NCBI GenBank assembly: GCA_026745465.1
Contig: JACYXH010000812.1
Location: 5,477,954-5,541,953, forward strand
DNA: 64,000 nucleotides
From: Lota lota
Lineage: Eukaryota; Chordata; Actinopteri; Gadiformes; Lotidae
Direction: 5' to 3'
Positions within the stretch are counted from its first letter, which is position 1. Each line of letters starts with the position of its first letter. Shown here piece by piece: positions 11,600-25,952 of the stretch. The position numbers and the translations under genes were made by a program. The notes under the pieces are model-generated. The model saw only the letters and a program-made list of their open reading frames with translations. It had not been told where the DNA came from and did not search any database.

Positions 11600-12268
11600 C
11601 AATGAGTCCCAGAAAAAAGAAATGTAAGTCTGTTCATGGTAATCCAGAGTAAAGCTGCAATTACCGTGTCGATTACTCTTAAGAGGATGATGAAAATGTA
11701 GACATTTCGGATCTGTGTCTTGAGGAGGTGTTAAATACGTTCGATGTAGATGCATTTGAGGAGCGTTTGCGTTGTGAACAAGGGTTGCTAGACGATTCAG
11801 AACTGATAGATTATGTGGTGTACTACTTAGGAACAGTATTGATAATGATGAGTGATAGTGGCAAAGACTGTATTGAGGTGGCAGCGGAGAGGGCTGTTGA
11901 CACAGACCCAATTTATTTTGGATGTAGCACTAATGATATGCATACTGGTGTTGTAGCTGATGAGGCGTTCATGCAGACTGGTGGGGTTGTGCCTGAGAAT
12001 ATGTGTGCAGAAGGTAGTAATGATGTGTTCCGTCCAGTCATAACCCTTCTTTAATGCATTTAACGTTAGGCAGTATGTAGGTCTAAGAAATATTAAAGTA
12101 CACCAGCCATCGTGATTCTGTAAGGCAGACTACTGAAAATGAAATAGATAAAGCTATAGAGGTTGTCTTGAAAGTGCCAAATACTGAGATGCATGAAAAA
12201 GCCCAAAAGTGTGCAGCTGTCTTACAATGTAATCAATGGGTAAAAATACTAACGTTTACATTTGTATG
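11600..12268 (+). pseudogene. Decayed coding-like fragment 2, acidic, unrecognised
   Basis: A short frame starting MSPRKKKCKSVHGNPE ends in TAA. It is followed by an acidic frame through 12,054 (DDENVDISDLCLEEVLNTF...). Coding-like pieces then continue in shifted frames: FFNAFNVRQYVGLRNIKVHQ, and after one more stop RQTTENEIDKAIEVVLKV...CAAVLQCNQW, to about 12,268. Codon-like runs across successive frames suggest one ancestral protein broken by frameshifts and stops. I do not recognise the family; a mobile-element origin is likely given the repeat at 10.84-11.10 kb next to it. Confidence 0.3.
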
Positions 12269-14100
12269 AATAATTTTTCACCAGTGTTAATTTGTCTGTA
12301 TTCACTTGCTGTATAAAAGAAAAATATTTAGTTTATATTTTTGAAATATGAGTAAAGGATGTGACCTTAAGAAATGATATAGTCAAGCATAAATACAATT
12401 GAATAAGTGATTACTTGTCGGGCTTATTTCGTACTTATACTTATAAGTTACTTATCTCGTACTAGTATATATTATCTTTTTTGTATTCTCAATACAAGTT
12501 AAGCTGCACACAACATGTAAAATCATAATCACAAAAGTCACATTTGATCATTACGGTCAGATTACATTCTCGGAAAATGTTGGTTGTTAAACAAGAAAAA
12601 TACACAATGCTGTCCACAAGCTGTGCTTGGATGAACCTGAACCTGTTGTGTACAATCAAATACGTCACTACAGCTAAGTTTAAGAAATCGATATATGGCA
12701 TCAGGGAACTTTGAGTATGTGGGACAATTTCCATCAGTCAAAAAAATAACCCTGTCTTTGCGGTGTTATATCTATATCTATATCTATATCTATCTATATA
12801 TATATATCTATATCTATATCCAGCCAATGGGCTCCACCTTTTAATTTGAAGGTTCTGCATTGACCATCATAGTCGTTAGCTGATGAATGTCGCTGGGTAG
12901 TTGGTTGCACGCCATTGCCCCCAGAAAAGAAGCCTCATGTGCAATCTTTTGACTCTCAGTGGTAAACTCAATAGTATTTATAATAAAAACCACTTTTCTT
13001 CAGTAGTCCAGTAACTCCTGACATCTGTTCGATATTTCTACGACCGAATCGAAAACTGCATAACATGCTAAATTGACAGTTCTAACCAAAACTCTTCTGA
13101 ATCATGCTTCAAGCTTTTCGCTGCCTGTTCTGACAACCTACACGTTGTTCACGTGTTTCATCTGCTTCAAGGTTGAAAGAAAATGTGTAACCATCACCAC
13201 ATTCACGGCAGATACTATCTTTCAGCTGACGACTATTAGGTTGAATAAATTGAAAATGTTCCCTGGTATACTGACCTTTTCTCAAGTCACGCTGAAAGGG
13301 TTTAGCTGGATATGATTGTCCATCAACTTAAAGGGCTGGAAATTCTGCATCGTAATGCCGAAATCTGAATGGATTGCTGTTAGTTTCCTGTGAATGAGTC
13401 ATTATCCACAAAGCCTATAATAACCATCTTTGGGATTCGACCAAGAAACAGATTTTCCTGGTTGAATTTTCTAGTACCATCAGGGATTGATCCATTTTAA
13501 GCCATACACAATCAACAGTGTATTTCAGGTTATCCTGTGTTTTGGCATGCCAAAACTTGCCAACTTGAAACTTAGAAAAAACAACACTTGGATACTGATC
13601 ATGTTCAGCCCTATTGTTAATCCAGTATTCCCTCCTAAAGGGGGTTAAGCACATCCATATGTCCACTGGTGTCTTTGCTGAATAGCCAACAGCCAAATGG
13701 GGATCAAGCATATGCTTTTTTTTTTCTTGGTGATAATTATGCAATACTTATTGGAATACTTAACGACCGTCAGTAGACATTAAGTGGAGATATTATGGAT
13801 TATATTGATATGCAAGTCAAAGCAGGTGAAACTACTGAACATTTTTTAAATGAAGTTTATAGCGCTTACCTAATCTCACTTGAAGTTCAAAGTTGAATCT
13901 CGGTTTACGCAAATGAGACATTTAACATGCTATTCAGCTGAATTATATCTGAAGAGGGAAAGTTGCTATTTACTTGACATGATTTATATAAAGAAAATCA
14001 GCGAATAACCAGATAAAACTACATTGAACATACGTGGTTATGTTCTTAATAACCTTATTGAGTGTCAACTTGAGCAAGACATGTGCCATGTAGCCTATCC
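12269..14100. other. Gene-free interval with weak minus-strand open frames
   Basis: Apart from the TATC/TA array, I see no recognisable gene. A 109-residue minus-strand frame at 13,415-13,744 has no motif I can name and no start or splice context. It could be more of the decayed element at 11.0-12.3 kb or chance. Confidence 0.4.
12767..12820. repeat. (TATCTA)n / (TA)n simple repeat
   Basis: Alternating TATCTA units interrupted by a short TA run. Confidence 0.9.
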
Positions 14101-14126
14101 TATATGCAACGTTGGTGGCATTTCCT

Positions 14127-14283
<157 letters not shown>

Positions 14284-15451
14284 ACCTTCATTAGAGTTGT
14301 AGGCCTACTCTCAGAAAGAGTTCACACTCTCTTCCGTCCTCCACCCAGATGGAACCAGTGTGCCGTCCACCCCACAGCTCCTTGGTCTGGAGTCCACCTG
14401 CAGCTCCCACTGTGGAGCGGGAGGTGGTTGTTGGAACACCGATCTACAGAGTTCTGTTCCAGCATCTCTCTGCAGCCCTCCTGAGTCATCAGAGAACTGT
14501 AAAGGGCATGCTAGTAAAAGTACTAAAGAATGTGATTCCCACATATTCCTTTCATTTGAGTCTGTAGCACAGTCACAGTGTATCACAATGTATCTAGTTG
14601 GTATTATTGATTTGTAGTTTTGTAGCATTGAATTGAGAACTGTTCGTCATTCATATAGTCAAACTTTGGTTTGCAGTTTACACATGTTGGAATTTACACC
14701 ATTATGTATTATCAATGAAAGGTGATAGTCCAGTGAATCAACACTTTAAACGGTAAAGCTATTAATTGGGGTTGCTTTATATTTTCTTATTTATAGGCCA
14801 TTATATGTGAATGAAGGAAACAGTAGAGACAAAGAGGAGAAAATAAGATTCACAGGAGGGGATTAATGAACCGATTTATGGTAACTTCCAGATCGGATCA
14901 TCTTTGGGGATGAACAGGGTGGGGGGGAGGTTGTTGATGGTGGCGACCTTGTTTTCCACCGCCATCCCTATTAAACCCCCTCCGCACAGGGAGGAGAGAG
15001 AGGGGTCGTGTTCCTCTGGCTTTTCTGAGCCTTGGGGCCCCAATAACAGCATCATAGATTTTCCACAAAAAGTAAAAAAATAAGTCACCATGACCTCTCT
15101 GCTTTCCGTATCGCTTGGCTGGATCAGCCATGTGGGTGATGAAATCAAAGCTTGCAGAGCGATGACATGGAGGGGACAACCCCGTTGGGCTATTAATTAA
15201 CGTCGTCCCCTCGACACACCAATACGGGCCCTCCGATAAGGAAGGGGAGTGGGCGGTGGGTAAAGACTTAAGATATGATACGAATCACCGCTGTGGTTCA
15301 CCCAGATTCACTGCTCTACTGATTCCATCTCCAGTACTATGGAGAGCCAGCAGCACCATTAATAACAGCAAGACAACTCTGTAGGCTCCACATGTTTAAT
15401 TTATGGCGTGCAAGCAAAGAAGACCAGTGTACCTTTGCTGCTGTGTTTTAT

Positions 15452-15806
15452 TAACCTGGGAACCAGACGTATCTGCTAGCTAATGACTTATTTGCTGTGA
15501 CATACGCACCCCTCCCGTTCAGACAAATTTCCAGCAATCGGGCCAATCACAACCGTTTATCTAATATGAGGCGGGTTTAATATGATGACAGAGGAGCGCC
15601 CTAGGGGCGCACCGTTGAGGCATTTTCACAAACAACCAAGGTGGCTGCCCACATGTTTGATTGCTCTGATTGGTTGTAGGTATATCCAATTATGTCCGGA
15701 GGCATTTTGGTCTGCGCCTGTTGATAACACCCCTCGGAAATCGAAAATGAACTGTGGGGTTCCAGACTAATACACTGTTGCGAATTTGTGTGGTGATGTC
15801 TGGCCA
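15452..15806. mobile_element. MITE-like element, family copy 1
   Basis: It starts TAACCTGGGAACCAGAC and ends GTCTGGCCACC, matching the element at 20,265-20,481 at both ends and in the internal blocks CCCCTCCCGTTCAGAC, TTGGTTGTAGG and GGTTCCAGACTAATAC. It carries about 130 extra internal bases. Flanks share GTTTTA on each side, compatible with a decayed 9-bp target duplication. Non-coding. Confidence 0.65.
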
Positions 15807-16011
15807 CCGTTTTACGACTCAGGTTGGAAATGAGCACATGTACCTACGGTAATGCTAAGCAACTGACCGTGGTGTTTTGGGGGTAAAAGCAAATAAGCCG
15901 CCATAACCAGCGGACACGGCGTCAGCAGCTATAAATATTGCTGCGTGTCTGTGCTTCCATTTCCTTTTGCCAACAAGCCGTCGTTACGGGGGTTACCTTA
16001 TGTAACCTTTT

Positions 16012-16545
<534 letters not shown>

Positions 16546-19280
16546 AAGTCTGGAGGGGGATACATCATGGGGCCAAAAACTCAAGACAATACAGATTTAA
16601 TAATTTCTTCCAATTCGGTCATTCCTGCAATAGCACAGGAAAAACAATCAAACCCACTATACAGTTGCCTATAGACAGTTCACCCTCTTGGTGGGGCTGA
16701 CCCATGCAGTGGCGTGTTGATGGAATATATTCTCATTATATTTTTAAACTGACAGCTTAAGAATTGTTCTACTTCTTAGACATCATTTTACAAAACTTTT
16801 TAAGGATAATATGTCAATTTCTTTTCGTAAAGGTTTGGTGGCATATGGCACTGGTTGGCAGAAGAGAGGAAATCGTTGTTTTGGGTTTGTAGGAATATAA
16901 TTAAGGGTAGTGAACACCATTTTACAAAATATTTATTAAATCCTGGTTATAGGAGAGATAATATGGAAATGGTTTTGGAAATTGAACATCGGGGCATTTT
17001 TCTAATAGCTTCCCCCATTTTTCTTTTTAGGTGTCATTTTAAACTGTGACACTGTAGTCAGTGTGACAAAATCGCTGCTGCTTCTAATTCCGCCTCAGCC
17101 ACAACTCCCATTAGCTGCCGCTGCATTGCATGCTGACATTGACAATACCCTGTTATTTGTTATGCTCCCTGGGGAGATGCTGTACTCTGTTCAGCAGTAT
17201 CCCCATTTCACTTGCTGTTAAATTTCCATTAGGCATACCACTTTTCCATCTGTCTCATCCTGCTTTAATTTATGTCTTCTACAGTCTGATATCCTAATGA
17301 ATTTTCTTCCCATTCTCTCCCAAACTCTTGCTTCTTTGTTCATCTTTATTTTGTAATTCCTACATTTGAGTAGCTTTTCTTGCTTGTGGATTTCCCCCTC
17401 ATCATCGCTGATGACATCAGCTGTTTGCAAATATCTTTATCGATATTGTTTGTCCGATAAAAGCAGGCTTTGGGAGATGGATTCATCCCAGCAATCCTGT
17501 TGGTTTTCTGGATTACTTTCTCTTCTTTGATGTGTGTCCCACTCCTTGCTTATATTTACTCATCAAACAACAAATAGAATCAAAAGACACCATCACAGTG
17601 TCTTTCTATCAACACCGGCAGGATATCAGCATGTTTCCTGTGTTGTGTATGTTTGAAGTAGTAGGATTTCCCTGAGGGACCTGTGCCTGGCAACTATGTT
17701 CAGAGATTTCATCCATCGCAGTCCAAAGAGTCACACTCTGTCTTCCAGTCTCTCTGCTTCAGGACACAGCCTTCTGTCAGTGTTTGTTAAATGGTTTACC
17801 CTGGGGAGTTTCAAAATCATCTTTATACTATCCTTACGAGTTTAAAGACCTTAAACTAAACTCTACAGTCGGTAACTGAAAACGTGAGCATATTCTGAGC
17901 CCTATGGACGGCCATGTGGTAATTATAACGTTACAGCAAAGCATCAGTGCATGATATAGAAATTGCAGCCTTCCTGAAGGCATTTGAAATATATATATAC
18001 ACTATTATGTATTGTTGCTAAAGGTGTTGATCGGACACACTTCTATGTATCGTTCACAGATTTTACAGGTCAGAAGAGAAAACCGGTCAGAAGAGGAGAC
18101 ATGTATAGTTTCATCATTTGACGTACGTTTTGAATGCTGGCTATTGCAGTAGTAAATGTTGTAATTGTTGTAGAGGTACTGTTGTATAGACTGATAGCTG
18201 TTGGTTCGCTCCGATCTGCAGTTGCTTAGGTGTGAATTGGGGCAGCAGGGGTGTGGATTGGGGTGGTGTTGGAATTGATATACCATACATATTTATACTG
18301 AAATATGTATGGTGTTTCATTGGAAAGTACTGACCGGTTTAATAGATTCATCTCTACCTTTGTCATATCGTTCTATTTAAGTATACTGGTAATATACATC
18401 AGAAGTAAGAATAAGGTGTGCTTCATTTGCAAACTTGTGAGGAACCTTATTATGGTTATCAGACTTTTCTCATCATGTGTGCTTTATCTCACACATACAG
18501 GAGAATGGCGTTGCAGTGGGATGCATCCAATGTTAATTATTGGACATTGGTTCTTGCATCCTTATTGCATTGCCCACCCACACCCCAAGTTTTACATATA
18601 ATCTGATTTTGGATCACATCTTTATTCAAGGCTTACTTCCAGCTCCATAGATAGATAATTATCAATATGGATTACAGCCGGCTGGCCAGTTAGGCGATCT
18701 CAGTTAGGGTATGTTTGTGTGTGAATCAAAGAAAATCTTGTAGCCTAACTTTGTCACAATCACCTGCTGTGCTGTTTTACACATCTCGTTTGGCATCACA
18801 TTGATCTTTAAAGGCCACCCCCATCTGTATTCTCTCCACAGCTCTATTGTCAACCACTTGGTAGTGGCAAACACATTTAATGGTCCCTCTGTGTAATTGT
18901 TCATGTAATGTTCTGGCTGGAACACATCACCTCTCCTGTTTATGAGCCAGGGGTGCAAATTTGGTTTGACAGGTGGGGGGAACCAACGGTGGGAGTTGGT
19001 CAGCAGCAGCAACAAGGCCTTTTTTCTGATAACTGAATGTTCTTTTGCCATAACCTATACTATCCTACCAAAGCCAACGCCACACATTTGGCAACAGATC
19101 GCAATCTCTGAATGTTGTTTGAATTGTACATTTATTGTATACATTTCTGTATTTATTTTATGATTATTATTTGACTTTCTGAAAATGTGTTTTAATCACA
19201 TGCTTGGAAAACCAAGAGCAATCAACTTAATATTTATCTATTGTGGAATAAAAAGTAATTGTAATACTGATAAAAGTCCT
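16546..19280. other. Gene-free interval
   Basis: AT-rich intergenic sequence. No gene-like open frame and no strong repeat is seen; short frames at 16,855, 18,305 and 18,704 have no motif and no splice context. Confidence 0.5.
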
Positions 19281-19281
19281 T

Positions 19282-19295
19282 CCCCCCCCCCCCCC
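19282..19295. repeat. Poly-C tract
   Basis: A run of 14 C residues. Confidence 0.9.
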
Positions 19296-20054
19296 ATTGT
19301 GCCTATGTTATGAGCCAAGGTCAGAGACCAGCCACCTACAATCTGTGATGGATTAGAAATTTACAAGCCTCTGAACACCATGTGACAGAGACAGATTTCA
19401 GCAAATCATGGAAAAGGCACCCTTTTTTTCTTTGATCCATCAGTCTCAAATATCACAGGGTGTGTAAAGAATGATTTAGCTGGGTATTTCCCCCCTAAAA
19501 TGTTCAGAAATATGCTTCAGTATAGCCATTGTTCTTTCATACAACTACACATTGTGGATAACCACTGTGGACAGGATCATCAGAACTCTCAATCTCAGCT
19601 AAAAAAAAGCCATATTAAATAAGCAATGCAAGTTATAAAATATGCAAAAATGTAAATTGTTATGAAATATAATTTATAAATAATAAAAGAAATATGCTAA
19701 TAAAAAGCCTAACAAATGATGCCAGAGCATCCCAGGTAATTGCAGTCATCTATCTTCTCTAGCTAGCCATGCACACAAACTGTTGGTTCTGTAATAATCT
19801 ACACCTCCCTCAAACTTTACAAAAGTCTGGTTCTTTCTGAGTAACACTGACACTTATGATGATCTGGGGATCCCGCTTCACAGGACGTACCGACCTCTTG
19901 TTCTCCGGCTCTGGATTGTTGTGGATGATGAGTTGTGATGAATAAGATAGAAGGGGCTTAAGACAGAAGTGGCTTCTCTCTGACACCCTCTCTAACATAC
20001 GGAGGGAGCCACAGCCAATGGCCATTCATTTTTAATCTGGAGCAGCGGGAACCA

Positions 20055-20724
20055 TCTTGTGAGACCACCCTGATCTCGTGAGTTCAGATTATGTTTTCTC
20101 TGCAGATCAGTGTGGTGTCAAGCCTGTTGAATGGTTCTTCCAAAGATGCAAAAATCATAGGTGATGGGCATGGGAGGGCTGCAGAATTTAAATGGCGTCA
20201 CCCATGGAAAGTGTAGAAATCGCAGGGCAATCAAAACCGTTTTAGATTAGATGGACCGAATAACTAGCCTGGGAACCAGACAAATTTTGCAAGCTCTTTT
20301 TTATTTTCTCTGGCATATGCATCTGGCCCCCTCCCGTTCAGACCAATTGGTTGTAGGTCCATCCAATTGCGTCGAGACGCATTTTGGTCTGGTACATTGA
20401 TTGCGCCACATGGAAATTGAAATGAATTTAGAGGTTCCAGACTAATACGCATTTGCAAATTGGTCTGGCGATGTTAGGCTACCGAATCACTATGTTAAAG
20501 GTTCAACAAGAAATAGTATTTTCTTAGAGGAGAAGCTGTTTTTGCTTCACTTCCAACATTATTCGGCAAGAACAAAGAGCGAGAGCATCCCTCTGATTGG
20601 CTGTGGTATGAGTTTTCTGAACTACCTAAGGCCGTGCCCATGTGAAAATCAATAGCTGCCCAGCCAAGGCCAGGCTAATTGTTATTGTGAAACGCAAACC
20701 TGAATATCTGGATGGTCTCACGAG
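20055..20724. mobile_element. Outer inverted-repeat element, interrupted by a second MITE
   Basis: The left end CTTGTGAGACCACCCTGAT matches the reverse complement of the right end, CTCGTGAGACCATCCAGAT. The interior is non-coding and contains the complete element at 20,265-20,481. A related left end occurs at 25,953 (CTTGTGAGACCATCTTGAT). Confidence 0.55.
20265..20481. mobile_element. MITE-like element with 9-bp target duplication, family copy 2
   Basis: A 217-bp non-coding element beginning TAGCCTGGGAACCAGAC and ending AGGCTA. It is flanked by CCGAATAAC (20,256-20,264) and CCGAATCAC (20,482-20,490), a 9-bp duplication with one mismatch. Ends share TAGCCT, CCAGAC and TTTGCAA as imperfect inverted repeats. 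A 9-bp duplication would fit a Mutator-like source, but no transposase is present to test this. Confidence 0.7.
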
Positions 20725-21112
20725 GCTAGCGAGGACCCGAGCAGTGGCGCCACTGAAAGCAAGCCAAAGGCTTGGTTGAATATCAAATCCATTTTGACAG
20801 CTGATCCAAGCCACACCTTGTACTTGCCTTCAGAGCTGATGAAAAAATGTGCAGATGTTGAGACACCGGCCACCCATTCATTCAACTGTCTTTACTGCTG
20901 TAGAGTGGAAATGAATAGGGGCTGGTAATCACTTTTCTCCACTCCAACATGACAAAAGTGTTATGAAGTTTTTAATGTGCACATTACAGTGGGAAGAATG
21001 ATGTGTCTGGGGGATGCTCTGGCATAAACTGCAGAAGTCAGACTGTACATCCTCCATGGAGCTTTGGTACGTCCTGCAGCCATTATATACATGCAGTATA
21101 TGAAACACTATG

Positions 21113-21176
21113 TACATACATACATACATACATACATACATACATACATACATACATACATACATACATACATACA
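21113..21176. repeat. (TACA)16 microsatellite
   Basis: A perfect tetranucleotide array of about 64 bp. Confidence 0.97.
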
Positions 21177-24100
21177 GTGTCTCAGGAAAGACTACTGTGT
21201 GCAACCCACAGCGAGATAGATTAATTAACACAATGTGGGGATATTTAACCAAGTCCGTACTGTTTATTATACCTTAGTTAGTTACGCAAACATTATTTGT
21301 TCCAATGTAGACACACATACAGTATCAATCTGAAGTTGCATAACAGCCCATCCTCTTGTCCTCTAGTCTCTAGTTGGCCACTGAGCACACCCACTTATGT
21401 ATGTGCTTCAAATGGTACATTATCCATTATCACTCCCATTTGTATTTATTGCCTGTTTGAAGTCAAATCTGCTGCGTCTGACGGTAACTTAAGCAGTAAA
21501 CTGCAATGCTGCCATGCTCGCACGCTCACGGACAGATGCTCCAAGCAGCGTTTTGGCTTCGCTCTGATATGGCATCCGTCGGTTGGTTACGGCCTCCTCT
21601 CAGCCGTAAAAAGCATCAGAAGCAGCGGCGTGGAAGGCAACCAGCCACATGCACAATATTTCAAAATGGTATGTGGTAACACAAGGCATCTGACAACAAG
21701 AAACCTATTGCTATGCACCACCAGCCCACATTTTACACCTGGTTAGGCTCACGGTGCATCCTCTGCAACGGTTAATTGGTGAGAAAAATGATGTCTGAAA
21801 TATAACTTTGGTATAACGACGTCATAATGAGATCTGATGCATTTCGTATTCCTAATGTACTGTGATCAAGCTCTCCTTGAACCTGTGCCTTTGCAGTTTG
21901 TAAGTGTAATTACGTCCGATTTATGCTGTTGAGCAATCAATGCACTGAATAAATTATAAATTAAAATAAATGTAAAATGTCCTGCAATCTTTGTTTTCCA
22001 CATGATCGTAGTAATAAAGTCTAACTGCTTCACAGTACTCCTAACTTTATACGTGGTGCTATGTTAGGTTTTGTCATAAATTGGTAAACAAACTGTCCAG
22101 AATACAGTGAGTACAGTGAATACAGTGGGGAACATGGTTATATCAAAACCTTTATGTTGTAAGAACCCTAAACTACTGGGGGGGTTATACTGTTCTGTAT
22201 AGAGGGAGAGAGAGGGAGAGAGAGAGATCTATCAATGGGGCCTGTCATTACCAGGGTATGGTGCTGTGCTGGGTCATTACGGTCCAATTCTACAGGCACT
22301 CATTCTGCCACACAATACCCCACAAATATAGCGCCATTTGTTTTCCTGGAACCAGTCATTTTTAATACATGAAATTATTTTGCTCAGTACACCATTGTTC
22401 GACAGCAGGAACACCAATTTCTTTGGAATACCATTCACTTTCTGTGGTCATCAGTGTAATTTCCAACCAGCTTGCAGAATGTCATGTGCTTATTACCGTT
22501 GGACTCAGAGACTAAACTTTTTGCCTTTAGGCCTAGTCCCCGAGGATTATAGATCTTTGTTTTAACAGAAACCAAATTTTTGGGCCTTTGGTTTGCTAAA
22601 GGCCCCCCAACCCCCTGCCCCAGTGTTCACTGGAGCAAATTCCACCTCCACTCTCACTGAAATGTAATCAAATCCTACCAGAAGCACCATGAATACAAAT
22701 ATTATAATTATCTTTGACTCCGTTTGGCCATGAACGACTATTAGCATACATTTGCAGAGCTTAAAGGCCCGCTAGGAGCAGGCTGAGGGGAAGTAATTGT
22801 TACAATAATAATACTTGCTCAATATGGATTTTTAAAGGAACTCTGTGAAAGACGATTTCATTATTTGAATCTCTTCAGTTTCAAATGGGTATGTTAATAT
22901 CCACGTTGAGAGATGGCTGTTATGAATTTATGAATGCTAAATTATAACAATTGTTATCCAGGCGATATAAAGTAGACACCAGCATAGTATTCCTGATGTC
23001 TTTGGATTGAATATATATATTACGTTATTATGTGAGGTATGTGTCCAGAGTTGAACAAAATGAAAATTTCTTCTGAATGACTCTAACTGGCAATGCCTAG
23101 TATAAGGGCTACCAGCTAGCTGGTCCAAATAAATAAATAAATAAAAACATCAACAAACCTTGAATAGGAGATCTGAAGTAACCTAACTCATTTAGTGTGT
23201 GATTGTGCAAAAACATTCAATTATACTTTATAAAGGAATATCGGAATCTGAGACTTATTGTCCAACACTGTTCTATATGGCTCGTGTTCGGAAAAACAAA
23301 ATGTGCTTTTATTTGAAGTGATATCACAACACGTCATTTAAAAAAATAAAAACGAAAAAATCGAAAGACTAGACAGGAATTTGAGACAGACTGTTTGTAA
23401 TGCTGTTCTATCTTGCGCATGTTTAGAATACTGAGACATGCTAAATGTTCAGTGAAAACACAATCAACATGCCTTTCTCTCTCTTGCATTTCTGCAGTAG
23501 CTTAACAAATACAAAGATTGTGTCCTTTTTCCGTAACTGCAACATTAAATGAATCTGAGCCCCCTGAAGAAATCCAAATCAATTCACAACTGTTATCAAC
23601 AAACAAATTGGCATCCACCCTGAATGCTTCAATTACAGCCAGTGTTGAAACAGATATGAACAGAAATGTCCCACACATGCCTTTCACTGCTCATACTGGG
23701 TCCATATTGGAGCATTATCTTTCCTATTGAAGGAGGAGAGGGCATGCATGCCTCAGTGAATTCGGTGTCCAACTTATTTTGAAATGCGATAAAGGTCTAG
23801 ATTGTATCTATTGTCTCGAAAATGAAGGTATTTTTCTGCTATGTGGCCCTCAGAAGATATGCCTAAAACATTGGTCTAACCAGCCCTATCGACACTGTGG
23901 CTTAGCAACTACTGCTAAAGCGTTGTTAAAATTACTCAAACATATAGAAAGATAAATGTTAATAACAATATAATATGTCATAGTACTATGTCAAAAGTAT
24001 GTCATATTTCTATGAAAGGGAGCAGAACCACTCATATATCCCATTAATCATTAATCACTATTTATGTTTATGTATGTCAACTTTTCTACAATTGGCAATT

Positions 24101-24864
24101 AATGACTAACTTCTTACTAGAACATTGGTCATAAGCTTCATAACTTAGAGATTTGCATGATGCTTTGGTGAAGGTGGACCAGAATAAAAAAATTTACAGA
24201 GAAGAATTCCATGGATCTATTGATGTGGATTTTATTAAGACATTTCTAGTTCCAATTTTTTTTATTGAGTAAATAGCAGCAGTAGAAAAGTTCCATAGTG
24301 CAGGTTTCTTGTCTGTATGACTCATTAACTTGTATGAACTCCTGTTGGGCATCCATAATAAGTGATCAAGGATTTGACTTATTTTAAACCCTATACACTA
24401 TCTCAAAAATGTAAAAGAGATAAGAACCAACAGTGGATCAACATGGCTTGAGGAGAGAGAGCAGGTGTGTGATGTTCAGGGAGGAAAATCAATCAAGAGC
24501 AGTGACAAGGGAAATAAATATTGACATGTTAGTATCAGATTCATGGTGGATGGTAGATAGCATGAAGAAACCTCAAATGAACTCATGACACAATTGAGTG
24601 TTTGCTAGCTTTGACATCATAGTGGTGTACTGACCGCGACCCATGTTGCTCCAAAGACAGCAAATTAAATTTGCCATCTATGGCACTGTATACACAGATA
24701 AATATGTGGATTCTACAAACGTTTTTTAATCAAGAATATATTGTATCTAGAGGGTTTCGGAGTCCATCCTGTCCCAAAATATTCTGCGGGAAACACTGTA
24801 CACTGTGTGACCTAAACAATATCATGTTAAATGTTGCCTACATCGGCCACACCTGTGGTGACTG

Positions 24865-25010
24865 CAGCGTGGTAAGAGCCTTTTCCTGCTACCTAGAGCC
24901 TTAAAATCAAACAGTTGACAATTATCATGATCTGAAGGGTCCAAACAGACTTGACTTCCTGCAGAAAATGCAGACACAACTCTCACTCCAGGTGTAGAAG
25001 GATCGAATCC
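24865..25010 (+). repeat. Possible tRNA-derived SINE remnant
   Basis: GCAGCGTGGTAAGAGCC resembles a pol III A-box region, and GGATCGAATCCC further on resembles a B box. Spacing is about 120 bases, too long for an intact tRNA head, so an insertion or chance must be assumed. Confidence 0.3.
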
Positions 25011-25758
25011 CATACCCCTGCATTTCCACCATCAGAATATATCGGGAGCTTGACCAGGGTCGTGGATGGCAGCATAATATTGTCTGTCATAAATGCATGT
25101 TGAGTAATTGACAGCCTGGAAAAAGCTACAAGGAGCAAGTACCCATGTGGTACAAGGAAAGCATTAATCAGACCTGGAAAGTTAAGCCCGAACAGGCCCA
25201 AACCAGACAGAATTATGTTCTAACCTGACCAGAAACCACACCTTGATAGCCATTTTAGGCCTGAACCTGATCATAGCCGGACATTTTCCGTAACGAGTTT
25301 CCCTCTAAACGGCACAGGCGACAAAAAAGAAATAAACAAAACAACCGACAAATATTCAATATAATAGAAATATTATCATATGATGTCATCTAACGTAGAA
25401 TAGGTTATTAGGCAAGAAAAGGAGTCATTGTACATTTTTTTACATTCTTTATTTATGAAACCAGCTTAGAACAAACAAATAAATAGAATAATGAAAAGAT
25501 AAATACGTCTAGGCTCCTATGCAGAACATAACCCACCTGTTCATTATTCTTGCTATGCACGTTGTGAACGATTTTCTAAACTTCAGACTTTTCTCTTTTT
25601 CTCTTGCGCAACCAACTGTAATCGCCTGACGACAGCCGCCTTTCACTTCCTCAGCAGCAGCCATTTTCATGTTTCTCTCTTATCCCAAACAACGTATCTG
25701 ACAATTATTGATGTCTTGTTGGTCAGTCAGGTCGGTTGGAGGGGGGAAGGGAGGCGGT

Positions 25759-25780
25759 GGGGGGGGGGGGGGGGGGGGGG
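25759..25780. repeat. Poly-G tract
   Basis: A run of about 22 G residues. Confidence 0.95.
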
Positions 25781-25952
25781 CTGCTGCATGCAACAGATCT
25801 GACTGAGACACAAGTTGCTTGTAGTGAGCACACTACAAAAACATAATACTAATAATTGTAATTAATTAATTCAATCTTACCTACAGCACCTTTTTAATGG
25901 AAGGTGCTCCACAGCCACCTTCCACAGGGATTATCCCAAGTGGAGGAGTTTA

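Larger units (their letters stand above)
20725..25740. other. Gene-free interval
   Basis: AT-rich sequence with one TACA array, a weak SINE-like stretch near 24.87-25.01 kb and no recognisable gene. Frames at 21,297-21,746 (149 codons) and 23,518-23,730 have no identifiable domain. Confidence 0.5.

Noticed and set aside
21297..21746. 149-codon plus-strand frame
   Set aside because: Long for its surroundings, but there is no domain, no gene-like composition and no splice or promoter context.
23518..23730. 70-codon frame with protein-like composition (NESEPPEEIQINSQLL)
   Set aside because: It could be a retrocopy scrap, but there is no recognisable family and no supporting signals.
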